NCBI GenBank assembly: GCA_016165875.1
Contig: JABBOT010000014.1
Coordinates: 10,821,871-10,885,870 of the forward strand
Source of the DNA: Acanthopleura granulata
Lineage: Eukaryota; Mollusca; Polyplacophora; Chitonida; Chitonidae
DNA: 64,000 nucleotides
Direction: 5' to 3'
Position numbers and translations under genes: made by a program. The notes below the pieces were generated by a model. That model saw only the letters and a program-made list of their open reading frames with translations. It had not been told where the DNA came from and did no database searches. Positions 49,930 to 62,057 of the stretch are shown piece by piece. Every line of letters begins with the position of its first letter. Position 1 is the stretch's first letter.

Positions 49930-50150
49930 TTTGGAGTGAGTGAGTGAGTGCTTGGGGTTTAACGTCGTACTTAACAGTGTTTCTGTCATCTGACGACGAT
50001 TTGCAGTTTGGAAGAGCGAAGTATATCAAGCCAACATCCAGCGGCATAGCATCCGATTTGATTCCTTTGGAACACCATTGCAATTCATCTCTTAGTATAT
50101 ACGTATACACTGTAAAAAAAACCAATGACGCAAATGGCGATATCCACACT
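49930..50150. mobile_element. Second repeat family ('gagtgagtgagtgcttgggg' start)
   Basis: Begins with a (gagt)n run and 'gtttaacgtcgtacttaaca', then 'tgacgacga', a start known from abundant short interspersed repeats in molluscs. Its 3' limit is uncertain. Confidence 0.5.
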
Positions 50151-50159
50151 ATATTTCGA

Positions 50160-51840
50160 GACCTAATTCTGAATCAATTACTGAACAATTACCACAGCTG
50201 GCGTTAATTGCCTAGATGTATTTCGTCGTGTGTGTTCAAGTGTCAACTGTGTGTGAATTCTTACACACTAAGACAGTCTCAGTAAGATCTATACAGACAG
50301 ACCTACAAATACCCTCAAATACACATACCACATACGGGGCATATACACTTGGGATTTCTCTACTATCTGTACAACCATTTCTCTTAGAGATTTAACTCAC
50401 AGATTTTAATCATTAATTGTTTCGGTTTTAAATAAAATCCATGTGAAATTCGGAGATACCACTCATCAACGGTGTATAGGCATTCCGATGATTACAAAGT
50501 GTGACTCCGTTTTGACACGCCTATACCTGTTCTCGTGTGATCGCGACTATATGCAGACGTTATTAAAATACTCTATCAAGGTAGATCTTTCTCACCAGAC
50601 CGTATTTTGATTATCTACTATGAGAGCTCTAAGCAACCCATGTATATCAAAGGCTCTCTAAGGTATACACGTATAGTCCACTTGACTGGATTTAAAAGGA
50701 AGCTAAAGATCGCATACACGCATATGACGTGCACATATTCCGGTTATATAACATCAGTTATATGCTGTATGAGTTATGTTATGATTTCAATCAAGGTCAA
50801 AAATTGTTACGACAAAAGCTTGTGTGTCTGGGATATTTCATAAAGCCCCATCAAGTCTAAGTTTCAATGATGTTCCGCCAAACGCCTTAACTGTCAGTTA
50901 CTTCAATTTTGCAAGAAGTTCAATTCTTTTGAAAATAAGCATGGACAGAGTGTCCAGAGTCTCTGGTGCTCTCCTCCATGATTGTTTCTGGCTCAACTTA
51001 ACCCGGGAATACGTTCTGCATATATGTCGTGTTGAATGATAGAGCCATTCTGTATATATAAACAGTTGCGATCAAAGACATATTCTTGATAAACAGCTTA
51101 CAGCGTCATGATGATACGCGATTTGAATAACAATAAAATCCGTTCGCTTAGAACAATCTTTTCGTCTTTCCACCGTAAGTGAAAACTGTTGACAACTTAT
51201 GTTTGTATGAATCTGCACTAATTGTTTAATTCATATACTTTCTTAGAGTCTTGTGGAGTGGCTTATGTTGAACGTTGACGCCTATATTCATTAATTACCA
51301 AGCATAAAATATACCAGAAATAAACTGGGAACATAACGGAGTACTATATGTACATTTAAGACACGATCGTCTATCACGCCCGCTGATATAGGGGACATTG
51401 TTAGAAGTTGCCAAGCTGGAGCTTGTTCTGTATAAATAGAACAACCCAGAATGCGGTGGACCACTGGCAACTGTAGAGAATTGTCAACCAGAGTTGTCTC
51501 CCCGGACCCGATCATAGCTCCAAATGGCTGTCAACTTGTCTGACTAAGGCAACTTAAAGCGCAATGTCGTAAAATCACCAAAAGTGAGAAACAACGCCCC
51601 TCCCAGTAAATCTGACTTACAGATGAGTAAAAATCACGGCTTTCTTATCTAGAAAACCTCATATACGGTTACTTCGAAATATCCGCGCGAATGTTACATA
51701 ATCTTTCAGTCAAGCAGCAGAAAATAGCACTGAAAATTTATAGCTGGATTCAGTCACGACTAGTAAGGGAGAAAACAATAAATTCACACACACACATACA
51801 AAAAAAACGTATCTTCAACATTAATTAACTCCCTCGGGTT
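50160..51840. other. No feature identified
   Basis: AT-rich, non-repetitive; short open frames only, without splice context. Confidence 0.4.
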
Positions 51841-51844
51841 ACAA

Positions 51845-52050
51845 ATACCTTAACAAGTGAGTTCAAGACCAGCTCATGCTGACTTCCTCTCCGGCCGTAC
51901 GTGGGAAGGTCCGCCAGCAATGTGCGGATACTCGTGGGTTTCACCCGGGGTCTGCCCTGTTTTCTCCCACCATAATGCTGGCCGCCGTGGTATAAGTGAA
52001 ATATTCTTGAGTACAGCGTAAAACACCAATCAAATAAATAAATAAATTAA
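51845..52050 (+). mobile_element. SINE body, 5'-truncated
   Basis: Starts at 'gtgagttcaagaccagctca' and runs to the (aaat)n tail; the A-box half is missing. Confidence 0.82.
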
Positions 52051-52924
52051 CATCCTTTTCTTTGAGCACGTGCCGCACTCTTTGTCATTTCACTAAAATC
52101 AAATTGAAATTGTGCGCATATCTCCTGGTCATGGCCAAAAGAGCAAGCGGCATGGCGTACTTTCACTCTTTCTATAAAACAGGATATCTCTTCACAAATT
52201 TGACATCCTTATGCATAATGAATAAATTCTCCGGGCATAAATATCAGTTAGTTTACATTTTCAATGTGACCAAACAGCTCGTGATCTCGTCACAAGATGT
52301 ACAGGCCTAAAACATCACGACGGCATGCAGTCATTGGTTAAGGGAGTCGCGAAAGTCGCAGTTTTGCAACGGAAAATATCAAACATTACAAGACGTTTAA
52401 ACCTATTTGAAGCAAAAACACTGCACAAACATTCCGCTAGTTTCAGTTTTCATCGGATAATGCTATTTTAGTCTTGGACAAACCTTGCCAATTGCAACTG
52501 AAACTCAATCCCGTGCAGACGCACTTTGGGGGCTAACCGTACGGTACTGAACACACCCACCACTTCAGTGTAAATTGATACAACCATTATGTAACTTTCA
52601 AAGAATCTTTCCAGAAAACACAGATATTCGGCCGATGATCGCTTAATTAATGATACATCCATGAAAACATCCAAGGTCTTACCGGAAAACGGAAGAAGCC
52701 GACGTTCAGCGGCATAGAATTAAGTCAATCTTTATATTTCCTGTGCTAAAATGCATTCAGTGCGATAAAGCCGGGGAGAACTGGGATTGCACTCATATGA
52801 CGTGTAAAGAAAGTTATGTTAATGCCTAAACCTAAGTGCAGCAATCGTCATGGGGGAACCGTCTCCCGGTTCCTTCTGACAATTTTCTGACGTGTGTTAT
52901 ACGCTCACTATCGTGTGTTTTGTG

Positions 52925-53048
52925 CTCTCTCCATTACATGTGTGCTCACCCCTGTATGTCATATTCTCATCTCGATGTGTTAAATGCTCACTCCGTGTAT
53001 TAAATGCTCACCCCGTGTGTTAAATCCTCACCCCGTGTATTATGTTCA
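52925..53048. repeat. ~19-bp tandem repeat
   Basis: Variants of 'gtgtgttaaatgctcacccc'. Confidence 0.65.
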
Positions 53049-54039
53049 AGTTTCATGATTTTATAACAATGCTAATCATTTGCCACCAGGCAGAGTTGCA
53101 GTTGCAGAGCACCATGTCATGGTTTAACATCAGTACGCGATGAGGGAGGATTCCTTCCCATGGAGGCGTATCAGCAAATGTTTTCTTGTAGACTTCAGGT
53201 GGTTTCAAACGAGCTACCGGAGCGGAAACGCACGATTTCACTCACTGTTTAACGCTATGCTGAAGAACTCTTCACTAGTTTTAAGACGTCGCGCCGAATA
53301 CCTCGCACCTTGTCATTTTGAACTCACTTTCTCACGCCTTCACCTTAGCGCGTAGATCACGACAACACGACATCATAACAAAGCACCTAAGACATACCCA
53401 GGGGTCTATAAAGCATGGCGCAAATCCCTGGGGTCAAGGGACCTACAGATCATCATCAGAAGTCAAACAGCCGTGGGGCAATCCTGGGAGCTTGGACACT
53501 CGAGACGGACAAATAGACAGGCAAATGAATGAGCTCACATTTGCATATACTCCCAAAACGTAATGGTACATGGTCCGGTCGGAACTGATACCCCTTTATA
53601 ATGAAAGTAGGGGAATATACAGTACAGCTGCAAAGTTCGAAGCTCAGAGTTTACTGCTAGTTCATGAGTTTTTGTCACAAGGAAACATCCACTGAACAGG
53701 AGATTGGTGGGGGAAGCGAGGGTGGAGGGGTGGTGGTGGTGGTGGTGGCGTGGAGAGGGGATTTTACAACTGGCTGCTCATAATCCAAAGACTGGCCCAA
53801 ACTTTTGGGTAATGGAATTTAATCGAGCCTATGTCCCTGTATATTACGTCTGAATGCGTTTTTGTTTTGCTATGTAAGTCACGATGTGATTCAAAACTCT
53901 AACATTAAACTTATATTTCGCTCATTATCAAACGACTGTTGACATCTAGTTAAAACTATGATTGAAACTACAGCCACTACTAACCCTGAAGGAAAGAAAT
54001 CAAAAAAGCCTGAATTTTGACGAGCGATGAGGAAGAATG

Positions 54040-54335
54040 TATGGAAGTTGTAAGGAAGTGTATGGCAGTTGAAAGTGTAAAGAAGTGTATGGCAGTTGAA
54101 AATGTAAGGGAGTGTATGGCAGTTGAAAGTGTAAGGAAGTGTATGGCAGTTGAAGGTGTAAGGAAGTGTATGGCAGTGGAAAGTGTAAGGAAGTGTGTGG
54201 CAGTGGAAAGTGTAAAGAAGTGTATGGCAGTTGAAAGTGTAAGGAAGTGTATGGCAGTGGAAAGCGTAAGGAAGTGTATGGCAGTGGAAAGTGTAAGGAA
54301 ATGTATGGCAGTTGAAAGTGAAAGGGGTGAGGGAA
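54040..54335. repeat. 27-bp minisatellite (about 11 copies)
   Basis: Monomer 'tgtatggcagttgaaagtgt' + 'aaggaag'. The period is a multiple of three, so it is open in one plus-strand frame (CMAVESVRK repeats) and two minus-strand frames (LPYTF-type repeats). I see no initiation or splice context for a protein. Confidence 0.85.
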
Positions 54336-54755
54336 ACCGATGTCAACCGCCCTGCGAGACAGGATTATTTCGTAAGAAATGTCAACCGCAATTTTAGTAT
54401 TCCGTGTGTATATAAAAGTCATACAGTTCATAAATGTTCTGCCAGATCACAATAAATGTGCTATATGCACCAGGTGACAATGTTATTAGTCTTCTTGCGC
54501 TCTCCTGATTGATCAGACTGGTCATGTTTCTTTGTCTTGCTCCACAATTTAACGCATAGGTGATCTAGCGATATTGATTCTGTGTGTTTTAAACATTGTT
54601 ACACAATCCGTTTAAATAAATGAACCCTAAAATAATAAGCATTCTTTGAATTAAAAAACAACAACAACAACTTCAAATACAACAGCTGTATAAACAGGTC
54701 TGCACATTGATATTAATGACAGTAATCTGCCTCGATACACGCGTTCACTTTTTCT

Positions 54756-55028
54756 CTAAAATCGCAACATGCTTAATGGGCACTTCGTGCACTTGGCATA
54801 TTTCCAGCTGGCGTGCGTGGCGTTAGGCAACTCGCCCGTCAGCCTTAGATTGGTCACGTGACCTTTCAATTCGACATCGAATGAATGCGTATGGCTTAAC
54901 CATGTTAACGCCACTTCGGCAATATTCAACCCAACATTGACCCAACATACTTCATAACCGTTACTTTTGGTGTATGACGTCACTTGTTCGCCCTGAGACT
55001 CGCCGACACAGATTTCGGCCCTCGAGTT
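54756..55028 (-). CDS. Coding-like open frame, possible terminal exon
   Basis: On the minus strand the frame is open from an AG-preceded position near 55028 to the TAG at 54756-54758. It includes AEICVGESQGEQV, NGYEVCWVNVG, LTWLSHTHSFDVEL, an NAT glycosylation site and KYAKCTKCPLSM before the stop. Composition, CpG content and regular hydrophobic spacing look protein-like. There is no strong acceptor and no recognisable family. It could be a terminal exon or a decayed gene or repeat fragment. A ~30-nt block of it is related to a 46-bp minisatellite at 48.4 kb. Confidence 0.33.
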   Translation of the reverse strand, partial: NSRAEICVGESQGEQVTSYTKSNGYEVCWVNVGLNIAEVALTWLSHTHSFDVELKGHVTNLRLTGELPNATHASWKYAKCTKCPLSMLRF

Positions 55029-55609
55029 GACTATCAGATGTAAGCTTCACAGCTCAAGGCATTATGGAAAATCTGAGAAATAAAACAAATGCAAGAACTC
55101 CAACTTCGCTCTAAGTGCATTGTAGGGACATTTGAGGAAAAAATGCAGTAAGAAAAAAAATATCTGTTTTAGCTTGATAATGTGCTCAGGAAAAATATTT
55201 AACGACATCGGCGTTTTTCCCCCCCATCTATTGAAATATGAATTGTTTTTCCTCCAACGATAATCAATGACTCGCATTAATAATAGATGAGCGAATGAAA
55301 GTAGCTGGCCCGCTCAGTCTCACAAGGGCTTCTGGCCGATTTATAGATGAACTATTCAAGGTGTCACTGTAAATATCCACGATCCAGTGATTCAAGCCAG
55401 CTGCCAATATAGGCTATATATTAGTTCAACTAATGAACACTCCACATAATCTGCCGATTTTCGCAAAAGTGGAAGAAAAATTCTTTTTGTTTTTTTTTTC
55501 TTATTACACATCCTCTCCGAACTAAGAGCCACTGTCCGAAACAGTCAAAATCGGGTTTGCGCTGATGATTTCACTGGCCAAGGGAAGAGCTGTGGAGGCA
55601 AGATGTGCG

Positions 55610-55850
55610 CCTTTACTGAATGAGCCGGATGGGAGCCTTTATTGAATACGCTAGTGTGGCGGTCATTTGGACGCCTTCACTGAATGAGACAGGTGGACGC
55701 CTTTATTGAATACGCCAGTGTGGAGGCAATTTGCACGCCTTCACTGAATGAGCGAGATGCATACTTTTACTGAATATACCAGTGTGGAGACAATTTGGAC
55801 GTCTTCATTTGAATGAACCAGATGCGCGCCTTTATTGAATACGTCAGAAA
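55610..55850. repeat. ~66-bp tandem repeat (3-4 copies)
   Basis: Recurring 'cgcctttattgaatacgcca' and 'cacgccttcactgaatgagc'. Confidence 0.75.
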
Positions 55851-55984
55851 AAAAGAGCGTACTAATTGCGTGTCAAGATGATGGGATTGTCTAAAATAAA
55901 ATAAACCATTCGTAAGCAATGAGTGTGCAATCCAGTTTGTTAAAATTCATTGGGATTGCCGGAAAGAAATGTTTCAGTAAATCT

Positions 55985-56040
55985 GGAAATTAGGTTAAAA
56001 AACAAACAATCTGGAAATTAGGTTAAAAAACAAACAGTTT
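55985..56040. repeat. 29-bp direct duplication
   Basis: 'aatctggaaattaggttaaa' + 'aaacaaac' twice in succession. Confidence 0.8.
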
Positions 56041-56241
56041 TGGTTTTTCTCTCGTGAAATGCATGTAGTTCAAAGTGGGATAACTAACTGCCACTAAACA
56101 ATGTATTCTTATGTCTGTAACACTGTGCTTGGAAACGAGAGATCACTTCTATAGGGCAAATAGAGAGAAGAAAATATATTGCAATTAAACGTTGAACGTT
56201 GGAATGTGCGTGGATCGGCTTAGAATTCTTCTTCACGGTCG

Positions 56242-56511
56242 GGATCGTCCGTGGCTCAGTCAGTTAGCGCGCTATCGCAGCACAATGACCCGAAGCCTCC
56301 CACCAATGCGGTCGCTGTGAGTTCAAGACCAGCTCATGCTGGCTTCCTCTCCGGCCGTACGTGGGAAGGTCCGCCAGCAACGTGCGGATGGTCGTGGGTT
56401 TCCCCAGGGGTCTGCCCTGTTTCCTCCCACCATAATGCTGGCCGCCGTGGTATAAGTGAAATATTCTTGAGTACGGCGTAAAACACCAATCAAATAAATA
56501 AATAAATCAAA
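56242..56511 (+). mobile_element. tRNA-derived SINE, complete, with 13-bp target duplication
   Basis: The head reads 'gtggctcagtcagttagcgc' (A-box-like) and 'ggtcgctgtgagttcaag' (B-box-like). It is followed by the conserved body, the 'taagtgaaatattcttgagt' 3' part and an (aaat)n tail. It is flanked by identical 13-bp repeats TTCTTCACGGTCG at 56229-56241 and 56512-56524, the mark of LINE-assisted retroposition. This is the best reference copy in the window. Confidence 0.9.
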
Positions 56512-56740
56512 TTCTTCACGGTCGACGTTTATGATGAGCAACAATCAAACAAATAAATAAACCATGGTAAATATTTTACCTTTTATTATTGGTCCGTAAG
56601 ATTGTGTTTACAGTTTTGCATATGTATCAAGGTAATCTTTAATTTGTTCACGTTAATGTTTCAATGGATGAAAAAGAAACAAAAAGTTTGTTTTGGCGGA
56701 GAAATCTTCAAATCTGCGGTGGGAGAGGTGGGGGGGGGGG

Positions 56741-56975
56741 TCTCTGTGGCTCAGTTGGCTAGCACGCTAGAGCAGTGTAATGACCCAAACGCCTCCCATC
56801 AATACGGACGAATGTGAGTTCAAGTCCAGCTTCCTCTCCGGTCGTACGTGGAAAGGTCTGACAGCAACCCGCGGATGGTCGTGGGTTTACCAAGGAGTCA
56901 TAATGCTGACTGCTGTCGTATAAGGGAAATACTCTTGAGTACGGCGTAAAACACCAATCAAAATACATAAATAAA
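56741..56975 (+). mobile_element. tRNA-derived SINE, nearly complete
   Basis: Same family as 56242-56511, with the head 'ctctgtggctcagttggcta', a shortened body and an 'aaaatacataaataaat' tail. It directly follows a G run. Confidence 0.8.
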
Positions 56976-56999
56976 TGAAATCTGTAACACACTTAATGA

Positions 57000-59560
57000 A
57001 TGTTTATTTAGCCCAACAGAGTGAAGTGCTGCACAGCATTAATTAATCTTTACACCTTTACACCAGTTATTTCTTGACCAGTGTAAAACCAGCCCGTCAT
57101 TTGGACCCCTTACAAAGTCTGTTAATCCACACACAACTACTCTTCTCTTTTTCCCCTGAAAAAGGGGTATAATCTAGAAGCCAGTAAACATAGCCCAATG
57201 ACGTCACACAAATGGCATGCCGGCTACTAGAGAGATGCATCGTTGATCATTATGTCTCATAAAATACCCACTTAAGCTTTAGTGAGAGACACAGTAACGC
57301 AGCTAAAAGGGCCATATAAGGTTGAAACACACATCGTCATTATTAGTGTCAGCCCCATTTGACACATGCTAAACTGGTGGAGTAAACATATTTTGATATA
57401 CTGAGTACATAAATTATAATGATTCATTGGCTTTCGAAGCCTGTGTATATATATATAGCATATAGGTGAATTAATTGATTGGGATGGGCGCATTGTGTGT
57501 TATTAAAACAAACAGACAAGTGCCCATTTTAGCAATGAGTGAGTGGATACAGTCTGTATACATAGTACATCCATGGTGCTATAATAACCCAGTGGGTAGA
57601 GGATGGAGGGTGGGGGGAGGAGATAACAGTCGGTATACGTGATGGAGTTTACCCTCATATACGGTATACGGTAATTCATGTATTTAGGCCAGGTTTGGCA
57701 GTGGCACCCCAAGGCGTCAATAGGCCGTTGTTAATTGCCCCCACGGCAAATAACTCTTCATTCAGGCCATTCAACTCTCATTACTGGCGTGATAAAACAA
57801 TGTCTTTGTTAATTGCCCAGGTCAACTCCACCGACACAGTATATACCCCTGGAAAAGCGCTGATGCCAGCGAGTTCCACGGCATGCCGATAATTCTGACC
57901 GACGAACTGGAGTGTCATGTCTAGTGTCGTTGGCGCTACACTGTACAGTGAGGAAGCATTTCAAACATGGTGCGCAGGAATCAAAACCTAGCACAACATT
58001 GCCGGGACATGAATGATAGCGAAACTTAATAGATTTGGTATTTTCCAGTTTGCCCTAGCAGACATATGGTTCACAACGAAAACGCACAGTTTTTAGTTGA
58101 CACCAGAGGATTTTGTTAGTGCTTATAAAGTGTGATTTGAAAAAAAACAATGCAAGCTAATATTGCAACACGTAAGGAAAATTTCCAATTCAGGATGTTA
58201 TGTTGTGGCGTGAAGCATCCCTCTAAGGGCTTGGCATACGCTAAATAATTAAATTCCATTGCATTCAAGACCTAGCAACGTTCTGGAGCGGCGTTAAGGC
58301 AGGCCCGCGAACCGCGAAGCTGCCTCAGACTTGTAAACAATTTACTGCGCCGAAACTGTGACTTACATATATCATAGGAATTTTTATCTTAATACTTTGA
58401 GTTGTCTTGGACTTTTATGAAAAAAATTAGAAAAAAATCAGCGTTCGGTAGTAATTTCTTGTCTACCATAGAGAATAAAACTTGAAAAAATGAAAAATAA
58501 TAAAAAGCGAAAAAGATGAGTAATATAGGCAAACCAGTTCCTGTGAGAGTTATTCAGAAAAAAAAAAACGCTTTTCTGTCTAGCTGCAGTTTAAATTGAC
58601 TGGGTGCCCTCAACATGATGAAGGGGATTTTAGCGGTCGAACAGCTCTTTGTAGCACCGACCGTTCTTGGAATGACTTACTGTCTCTTGTCCAAATGTTT
58701 AACTTAACGAAAAATTCTGTTTTAATAAATCACTTCAACCCATAGAAGCCTGTTCAGAAGGGTTTTTTCCCCCAGAACAGTATATATTGACCACAATATT
58801 ATTGTAAGAACGTTTTCCTGTCTACCGAAATATGTCTGTAAGGAGCAAATCTCTCTTAAATATTTCCTTTTCAGATGTTAATTTCTTATATCTCCACTCG
58901 AAAAAACAAACAAACAAACAAAAAAAAATGCAAAAAAAATAAAAAAATAAATGCAATACAATAAAAATAAATAAATAGAAAATAAAATAAAATTGACAAG
59001 AACGGTGATAAATTTTCTTAGATGAGGAAACATTCAAAAGCCGCACCCAGAAAAGCTTTAGATATAGCTGAGCTTGGTGACCCAAGTCTTATAATCCATA
59101 AGAAGTTCAACGGGCTAAGCCGGCGAGCAGAGTCCTCGTATCAAGGGCCATGGGTGAGTCGGACAAAGCTATAGGGTTACAATGGCAAGGGTTGACTGTT
59201 GACCTTAAGATACCGCCAGGATTGGAGAATTAAATCCAACCCACCAACAGAACAATCTCTTCATATCGAGGATTTTTTTCCTTCCGAAACGAGTGCTCAT
59301 TCTCTCTGTTTTTTTTTTACTCCCAGTTTGCCTTAGGCAATGTTCTACACTGAGAGGAGTGGCTCAAATAGGATTGAGTGAAGAATCACTTGGGCCCTTT
59401 TGCTACAATGATACAGTATTTCAAGACGCCCCCTTCAAATATCTGCTCTTTTCCCCCGAATGTCTTTGGTCACTGTATATATGGCTCCTATCCAAGCCAC
59501 TCCAGCAATCGCTTAACATGGCGCTATTAAACGTCGGTTAAATCCACCCTTAAAGGGTCT
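57000..59560. other. Mostly non-coding, one motif-rich block
   Basis: Contains the candidate regulatory block at 57.7 kb, a G-rich run at 57593-57620 and A-rich low-complexity DNA at 58900-58990. No exon supported. Confidence 0.4.
57715..57850. promoter_or_regulatory. Candidate regulatory block with a repeated homeobox/SOX-like motif
   Basis: TTGTTAATTGCCC occurs twice, at 57728-57740 and 57806-57818. The second is preceded by ACAATGTCT, so SOX-like (ACAATG, CTTTGTT) and homeodomain-like (TTAATTG) sites lie side by side. No coding frame explains this stretch. The role is inferred from motifs alone. Confidence 0.25.
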
Positions 59561-59569
59561 ACAAATGTA

Positions 59570-60250
59570 ATCAATAGGTTTGGTATTGAATGCTGGCGTA
59601 CGGCCCGAGCATATGCCTTCAGGGGCCATCGGCTCAGATGCATTAATTTCGCGGTCCTTTTCTATTTCAGGCATTGAAACATAAGACCATCGAAATCAGC
59701 CAGGGAATATTTGTCGTGCTGGGATTGCTTGCAGCAAGAGAGCACGAGTCATACAGCAACGTAACACTCAAAATTAGATCTAATAAAACAATATAATGGC
59801 ACAGTTCAAGAGCATAACTAGTGCACATGCAATTGCATGGGTTGGACTTGTAACGTAACGCAATTTCATCCAGCCAAGCATCTCCCCACTCTCCCCTATC
59901 CAATAAAATAATTAACCAATTAAGCAGTACAAATAGAGAACAATTGTCAATGCCAATTTCGCACGCGAGCTTAATGAAAGACAGACGGCCCCGCGAAAAA
60001 GGCTTGAAAAATCCGGTCTCTTATTACACGGCTTTATTCTGGCAAACCCCGTTAAATCACGAGAGATCACGGCGTTGATGGCGAGAAAAGACACACCTAT
60101 ACACGCGGCCGACTTTGAGTCATGCCGTAGGGACCGTTTGAAAAAGAAAGTGTAACGTTTCATCTAACGTAACTACCATGGCGACGTATGTGTACAGTAT
60201 GTGTCGTCATGGCAGTTACGTTTGACATAACTCACACCCTCTTTATAAAA
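59570..60250. promoter_or_regulatory. Candidate conserved non-coding block
   Basis: No repeat family or plausible exon. Composition is less AT-rich and more complex than the surroundings, with homeodomain-like sites (taattaaccaattaag, cattaatttcgcgg) and a near-perfect palindrome at 60166-60222. An open minus-strand frame inside it (60163-59912) has no supporting signals. Confidence 0.2.
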
Positions 60251-61217
60251 CCGGCCCATGAAAGGTACATTCTTTCTTCAGTGAATTAAGACCGGATTTC
60301 CTATCATACATATTAATTCCCTTCGCCAGGAAGACACGCATTTGGTAAGCATATGCTCCAACATTTTTTCGTGTGTTTGGCCACGTTGTTTTGAGAAAAC
60401 GTCTTGAAGCATGTCTGCAGGGAATCATTTATTGACGAGAAAAGCATATTTCGTTATTAACATGAATACGAAACGCGATAATGTGATATTGTTCTTCAGT
60501 TATTAATCGAAATACCCAACAGCAAAACATTTTCACAATCAACGATCGAATTTGATCAGTTTTGAAACTTTTGCATTCGTTGACGAATGTGCCATTTTTT
60601 GCTCGGCTGCAGAGGAATCGCATGAGTCCCTATCAATTCTCTACGTAAGCTGAATATATCGTTTTAAACATTCAGTATACAATGATATGTCCACAAGCCT
60701 TTCATCATTTATTATGGAACATTAAATACAAAAATATTTGTTACTGATAAGCACTGAAAAAGCACTTTATGCAATGATTTTATCTTACTCCATATTTTAT
60801 AGCAATATCGCCGCTTTAACACGAGAAAATATGGGCTGAAAAAACCCAGACAGATATAAAACGAATAAACATAAAAAATCTCCGCATGAAATCAAAATAG
60901 CTTGCAAGAGAATAAACACTAAATTCGACTGCATATCAAAAAGTTATACTCAGTGAAAGCATTCATTAAATCTGTATACCTTTATCCCCATTGTAACGTC
61001 AAAATAGCCCCCCCCCCCCAAAAAATCCAAAAATTTGAATATCCTTCAACATTGATACGGAAGTGTCGGCGTGTAACGTTGGTAGGTTGGAAATGGTGCA
61101 AAGAAAAGACCGTCGCTCAAATTTGTATATTGTTAAATCCCCCAGACATCAAGAAAAAACAAAAAAAAAAAATCATGTGTAGACTGTTTTAACTGAAAAA
61201 GTCAGATTCGTGTCAAG

Positions 61218-61487
61218 ATGCAGACTGAAGTGTTGTTAGTGGCAGGAATAGTCAAGGCTCTGGTTCTTGTTACCCAAATGAACAATGGCAGAAAACTGCT
61301 GGAAACTCTGCAGTGTGCAGTTGTGGAACCTAACTTATCTTTAAGGTCAATGAACCACACTACCGGTGACCAGAAGCAAGGGATTGTGAAAGACAGAAAG
61401 AAAACGAAAAAGCGTTTGCAGAGTCAGCCATATTGCCTTCCTTCAAATCAAGGTCAAACTGTAAACGGTATACTTAAAAAACGTTAA
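61218..61487 (+). CDS. Hypothetical ORF (89 aa)
   Basis: An ATG-initiated open frame with a hydrophobic start (MQTEVLLVAGIVKALVLV) and a Lys-rich middle (DRKKTKKRL). No family recognised, no splice context and no duplicate. Chance cannot be excluded at this length. Confidence 0.2.
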   Translation: MQTEVLLVAGIVKALVLVTQMNNGRKLLETLQCAVVEPNLSLRSMNHTTGDQKQGIVKDRKKTKKRLQSQPYCLPSNQGQTVNGILKKR

Positions 61488-62057
61488 GTGTTTTATTTGT
61501 CTCTTCAGAGCTAGTCGGAAAGCTTGTTGATAACTTGCCAAACGTTAATGGTTTATCGCGGGTACTCCTGATTTTTTCGGCCAGTAAAACTGAGCCTTAT
61601 CGGATGTAGGTAAAACATTTCTCAGTGTATGTGCATGGAAGTAAACAAGAATGAATCAAGCAGTGAGCAATGATCCCGTCGATCGTAAGTCCGGAAATCA
61701 TCTCACCAGTCTCGTACAACCAGTGTGTCAATGTTTCAGGTGAAAACAATAGAAGATAGCAATTACAAATTATACTTTCAAACATCTCTGATTTAACTCC
61801 CACTTTGTAATCTGCAGATCTATTGGCGTTTATTGCATTTAAATTCCTGAATATACCTATAATGCTGCGAACCCCTTTCAAATGAACTTCCAAAACGCTT
61901 TACGACCTTCTCCCATTTGGGTCCTTGCCTACATTTATGATTTACGGCGGGGAGAACTCTTAAAACCAGGCCTAAACATCACCACGGATTTCCGATATCG
62001 ACAACTTTTGAGTTGAGCTTTACGACTGCCAAAGGTCAAGTGTCAAGTAGTAACGGC

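Noticed and set aside
52468..52700. Minus-strand frame with a possible ATG-gtaaga mini-exon next to it
   Set aside because: The mini-exon would be only 11 codons, and the following frame has no acceptor.
53053..53241. Minus-strand frame with protein-like composition (PPEVYKKTFADTPPW)
   Set aside because: Bounded by stops on both sides with no start or splice site; perhaps a decayed fragment, but not supportable.
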